A stretch of DNA of 9,157 bases, taken from contig JAZOAY010000157.1 in NCBI GenBank assembly GCA_045595725.1, forward strand, positions 1-9,157, read 5' to 3'. A program made the translations under genes and the position numbers. Source of the DNA: SIG575 sp045595725 (GTDB taxonomy: Bacteria; Bacillota; Clostridia; Oscillospirales; Acutalibacteraceae). Under the pieces are notes generated by a model, which saw nothing but the letters and a program-made list of their open reading frames with translations, did no database searches and had not been told where the DNA came from. Shown piece by piece: positions 6,741 to 9,157 of the stretch (position 1 is the first letter of the stretch; each line of letters opens with the position of its first letter).

Positions 6741-9157
6741 TTAATACCAAATCCAACCAAAAAGGAAGATTATGATAAGCCATTGCCACCATACGTAAGA
6801 TACTGAAACTTTGCATGAATCTTCTGCAACGTTTCCGTATTCGTCGGTAACTGTTACAGTAATTTCTGCTTCACCGGTACCTGTTGCAGTAACATTACCA
6901 TTTTCGTCAACAGTTGCAACAGAAGCATTTGATGATGAATATGTCACTTCATAATCAGGATCTCCGTCAAAACTAATTTCAACAGCATTTTCAAGTGAAA
7001 GATTCGATTTGTAATTCATCGCAAAATCGTCAATTGAAACTGCATTAACTATACCATTTAATTCAACAACTGCATAGTAACTGAAATGATTCGTTTTAAA
7101 AATAACATATCCATCTTTACACTCACATGTTATCGGTTCAGTTTTACCTGTTTTTGTGTTGACATAGAAAACTTTTATCAGTGTATATTCACAATTCTTA
7201 TCTAACGGAATTTTTATTAAAACATCCCCATTTGGTTGAATAATCGTTCCGTCTTTTTTAGATTTTGTAGTTATATCATACACACAAATTTCAACGCCAT
7301 TGACACTATTAGTAATAATTTTTATTACTGACGAACTTTCTTCTGCTTTTTCAACCTCAACCACTATTTCATCATCATAATCATCAGGATCATATTCAAG
7401 CGAAATCCCACTTTCACTATCAGTTATTCTTGCTGAAATAACATCACCGCAACGTGAACATTTCTTTATTTCTTTATTTTCACCATCAGGCTCCCATTCG
7501 CCTTCTTCATGGCCGAGTGCAGAGGTTTCTTCCTGTGCCACAAGAACTTCATCGCATTCAGAACAACGCTTGCCTTCTGTGAGACCTGTTTCTGTACATG
7601 TAGGTGCAACAGCTTCATCAATTACTTCCTTATGACCAAGTGCAGAACCTGTATACTTCGTTTCCCGGCTGAGTTGTTCTCCGCATACTGTACAGTAGAT
7701 GACTTCATCCCAAGAACCTTTTTCTGTACATGTTGCAGGAACTTCATTTTCTTTAACAACAGCACCTGCTTTGTGACCGAGAGCAGCAATTACTGTCGGC
7801 TCAACAACAGTTTCACCGCATATTTCGCAATATGTTCCGCCTGTCTGACCAGGTTCTGTACAAGTAGCTTTAATATCTTCACAAGGCTTTTCTGTATGAC
7901 CACCGTTTACTACAGGGAATATGAATTTTACATTGAAAGTAACAGCCGAAGCTTCATTATCACCGATTGTTATTGTTGTCTCCACTTTGTTTCCTGCTAT
8001 GTGCCAAGCATCAAACTTCAAATAATAAGCTCTGCTTTTTGTTGAAACTTGTATATCTGTGCCTTCTGTTTTTATAACAACAGTTTTTCCATCGGTGGTC
8101 TTGGGATAAACACTTATCTGAGTCGCATTCTCAACTGCAGTTAAAATAATTGTATTACCTTCCAGTCTGGCTTTCGCAGTGTTATTAAGATTCAACGTTG
8201 AAACATCAAACTCACTTTTTGGAATAGCTTCTGTTTCTGTCGCACTACAACGAGAACATTTTCTTGTTTGTATGCCTTCCTCAAAAAATGTGGGCGCCTT
8301 CTTAACAGTCCATTCGCTCCATAAGTGACCAAGCTTAGGAGTTTCTTCCTGAGCAACAAAAACTTCCTCGCAATCAGAACAATGCTTACCCTCTGTAAGA
8401 CCTGTTTCTGTACAAGTTGCCTTAACTTCATTGTCAACAACTATAGTATGACCCTTGGCTGGAATTGTTTCTGTGCGAGTATCACCGCATGAACATGTAT
8501 ACGTTTCTATTCCTTCTTCTGTACACGTAGGTGCTATTTCATCAACCTTGTTGTAGGAATGAGTATGTTCTTCTTCACCGAGAAAATGGATTGTGGCTTT
8601 GGTTAAAGGTGTATTACTTCTTCCGATTGAAATTTCGTCCCATTGCGCCTCCGTCCCAATATAATATATATCTGTAAGACTGTCGCAATCACGGAACGCA
8701 CCATAGTCTATACTCGTTACACTATTGGGAATTGTGACAGATGCAAGACTGTCGCAATCCTCAAACGCAACTTCACCTATACTCGTTACACTGTTCGGAA
8801 TTATGATTGATGTAAGACTGTCGCAATCACGGAACGCACAATCACCTATGCTTGTTACACTGTCTCCGATTGTGACTGATGTAAGACTGTCGCAATAAGC
8901 AAACGCAGCATAACCCATGCTTGTTACGCTGTCTCCGATTGTGACTGATGTAAGACTATAGCACTCATAAAACGCAAAATCACCTATGCTTGTTACACTG
9001 TCTTCGATTGTGACAGATGCAAGACTGTCACAAGCAAGAAATGCATAACTGTATATTCTTTTAACACTGTTCGGAATTGTAGAAGTTTTTCTGCTGTTGC
9101 CAATTGGATATTGGATTAAAGTCGTTTTATTTTTGTTATATAAAACCCCATAACTAT
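6741..9157 (-). CDS. BspA-type leucine-rich-repeat surface protein with Cys repeats and Trp-rich C-terminal tail (5' end outside window)
   Basis: The frame is open from the right edge to the TAA at 6741-6743, with 804 codons visible; the start and signal peptide are outside. The first internal Met codon (8918) lies within an LRR unit and is not the start. Visible order, numbered from that Met: LRRs up to 82 and their C-cap to 112; Cys repeats 118-236; beta domain 237-339; four more Cys repeats 340-498; acidic linker and beta module 499-622; group 2 Ig-like domain 623-709; hydrophobic tail 710-725. BspA-type LRRs occur in surface adhesins of oral and gut bacteria and bind host or bacterial proteins. 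There is no LPxTG motif; the tail is the only visible anchor. It is probably a surface adhesin; the ligand is unknown. It is separated from the next gene by 122 bases with two hairpins, so co-transcription is uncertain. Confidence 0.92.
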   Translation of the reverse strand, partial: SYGVLYNKNKTTLIQYPIGNSRKTSTIPNSVKRIYSYAFLACDSLASVTIEDSVTSIGDFAFYECYSLTSVTIGDSVTSMGYAAFAYCDSLTSVTIGDSVTSIGDCAFRDCDSLTSIIIPNSVTSIGEVAFEDCDSLASVTIPNSVTSIDYGAFRDCDSLTDIYYIGTEAQWDEISIGRSNTPLTKATIHFLGEEEHTHSYNKVDEIAPTCTEEGIETYTCSCGDTRTETIPAKGHTIVVDNEVKATCTETGLTEGKHCSDCEEVFVAQEETPKLGHLWSEWTVKKAPTFFEEGIQTRKCSRCSATETEAIPKSEFDVSTLNLNNTAKARLEGNTIILTAVENATQISVYPKTTDGKTVVIKTEGTDIQVSTKSRAYYLKFDAWHIAGNKVETTITIGDNEASAVTFNVKFIFPVVNGGHTEKPCEDIKATCTEPGQTGGTYCEICGETVVEPTVIAALGHKAGAVVKENEVPATCTEKGSWDEVIYCTVCGEQLSRETKYTGSALGHKEVIDEAVAPTCTETGLTEGKRCSECDEVLVAQEETSALGHEEGEWEPDGENKEIKKCSRCGDVISARITDSESGISLEYDPDDYDDEIVVEVEKAEESSSVIKIITNSVNGVEICVYDITTKSKKDGTIIQPNGDVLIKIPLDKNCEYTLIKVFYVNTKTGKTEPITCECKDGYVIFKTNHFSYYAVVELNGIVNAVSIDDFAMNYKSNLSLENAVEISFDGDPDYEVTYSSSNASVATVDENGNVTATGTGEAEITVTVTDEYGNVAEDSCKVSVSYVWWQWLIIIFLFGWIWY
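6744..6791 (-). other. Trp-rich hydrophobic C-terminal tail
   Basis: The last 16 residues are WWQWLIIIFLFGWIWY. They have no charged residue, four Trp before or in the hydrophobic run and end at the stop without a basic tail. The length is just enough for a membrane segment or an interfacial anchor. There is no LPxTG motif upstream. Confidence 0.65.
6792..7052 (-). other. Group 2 bacterial Ig-like domain (Big_2)
   Basis: Residues 623-709 (from the Met at 8918) contain YSSSNASVATVDENGNVTAT followed by G-T-G-E-A-E-I-T-V-T-V. This S-S-N-x-S-V-A-T-V-D-x-N-G-x-V-T-A/G and G-x-A-x-I-T-V-T signature is typical of Big_2 domains of surface adhesins. It is directly followed by the C-terminal hydrophobic tail. 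Confidence 0.85.
7053..7424 (-). other. Acidic linker and 'FSYYAVV' beta module
   Basis: Residues 499-622 (from the Met at 8918) start with an acidic stretch (YDPDDYDDE), then beta strands with NGDVLIKIPLD, LIKVFYVNT, and the end DGYVIFKTNHFSYYAVVEL. The last part is a recurrent module in clostridial surface proteins, found before Ig-like domains; I know of no function for it. Confidence 0.6.
7425..7901 (-). repeat. Cys-repeat group B of the LRR protein (four units)
   Basis: Units start with Gly-His at residues 340, 381, 428 and 469 (from the Met at 8918). The first three have the full Cys set (TCTEPG...CEIC, TCTEKG...CTVC, TCTETG...CSEC), with ten or eleven residues between the first two Cys. 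The fourth (GHEEGEWEPDGENKEIKKC) lacks the first Cys. The third of these is a close copy of the second unit of group A. Confidence 0.8.
7902..8210 (-). other. Beta domain between the two Cys-repeat groups
   Basis: Residues 237-339 (from the Met at 8918) alternate strands and turns (NTIILTAVENATQISVYP, KTVVIKTEG, AYYLKFDAWHI, VTFNVKFIFPV). It contains no Cys, unlike the flanking repeats. I do not recognise the family. It sits directly after a Cys-repeat unit lacking its first Cys. Confidence 0.5.
8211..8567 (-). repeat. Cys-repeat group A of the LRR protein (three units)
   Basis: Three units follow the LRR cap. The first has APTCTEEG then CSCG, a Cys-x-Cys in place of Cys-x2-Cys. The second has KATCTETG then HCSDC, with ten residues between the first and second Cys. 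The third (GHLWSEWTV, then APTFFEEG, then KCSRC) has Phe in place of the first Cys. The family is the same as in the neighbouring giant protein, but spacing is looser. Confidence 0.8.
8676..9089 (-). repeat. Six LRR units with an exact 69-base period
   Basis: The plus-strand motif AAGACT recurs at 8676, 8745, 8814, 8883, 8952 and 9021, exactly 69 bases apart, encoding 23-residue LRR_5 units of the form SVTI-x2-SVTSIG-x2-AF-x2-C-[DY]-SLT. Several units are nearly identical in DNA. A degenerate N-terminal unit (GVLYNKNKTTLIQYP) lies beyond 9090, and the WDEISIG...ATIHF segment before 8676 is the usual C-terminal cap of this domain. Confidence 0.9.

Noticed and set aside
7509..8045. Plus-strand open frame of 178 codons, very Cys- and Phe-rich
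   Set aside because: It lies wholly antisense to the LRR protein's Cys repeats and beta domain. Its Cys and Phe come from reading Thr/Ala/Glu codons backwards. It has no ribosome binding site and no recognisable domain.
8192..8440. Minus-strand frame of 82 codons inside the LRR gene
   Set aside because: It is out of frame with the strongly supported domains of the LRR protein and has a low-complexity, basic translation.
8676..9089. Regular 69-base repeats considered as a CRISPR array or satellite
   Set aside because: There are no unique spacers between conserved repeats; the unit is exactly 23 codons and translates to canonical LRRs.

Overview
The window is AT-rich and entirely coding on the minus strand apart from one 122-base gap. 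It holds two large, modular, secreted or surface proteins, both cut by the window edges. A BspA-type leucine-rich-repeat domain, a type I dockerin motif, long arrays of Cys-x2-Cys / Gly-His repeats, bacterial Ig-like domains and a strong GGAGG ribosome binding site point to a Gram-positive anaerobe of the Clostridia. An Oscillospiraceae/Ruminococcus-like gut bacterium is most likely; this is inferred from domain content, not from a marker gene.

Layout, in the direction of transcription (right to left). From 9157 to 6741 runs the 3' part of an LRR surface protein, with 804 codons visible and its N-terminus outside the window. Its order is BspA-like LRRs (exact 69-base DNA period), three Cys repeats, a beta domain, four more Cys repeats, an 'FSYYAVV' beta module, a group 2 Ig-like domain and a hydrophobic Trp-rich C-terminal tail. 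The gap at 6619-6740 holds a small terminator-like hairpin, a 17-bp hairpin whose only two imperfections are G-U pairs on the minus strand, a short dyad, a possible promoter and a ribosome binding site. From 6618 to base 1 runs a giant secreted protein with 2206 codons visible and its C-terminus outside. Its order is signal peptide, eight Cys repeats, carboxypeptidase-regulatory-like beta domain, a Listeria-Bacteroides-like repeat, beta domains, a helical region, a second beta stretch and Ig-like domain, a second long helical region, a beta module, two group 3 Ig-like domains, a last Cys repeat, a second beta sandwich and the first half of a dockerin.

The proteins share the Cys-repeat family but differ in how they are probably held: the LRR protein by a membrane-type tail, the giant one by dockerin-cohesin docking. 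I see no catalytic motif in either, so binding, adhesion or scaffolding is the best general reading. The two helical segments of the giant protein (about 250 and 450 residues) match no family I recognise and are the main unknown. There are no RNA genes, insertion sequences, CRISPR arrays or convincing plus-strand genes.
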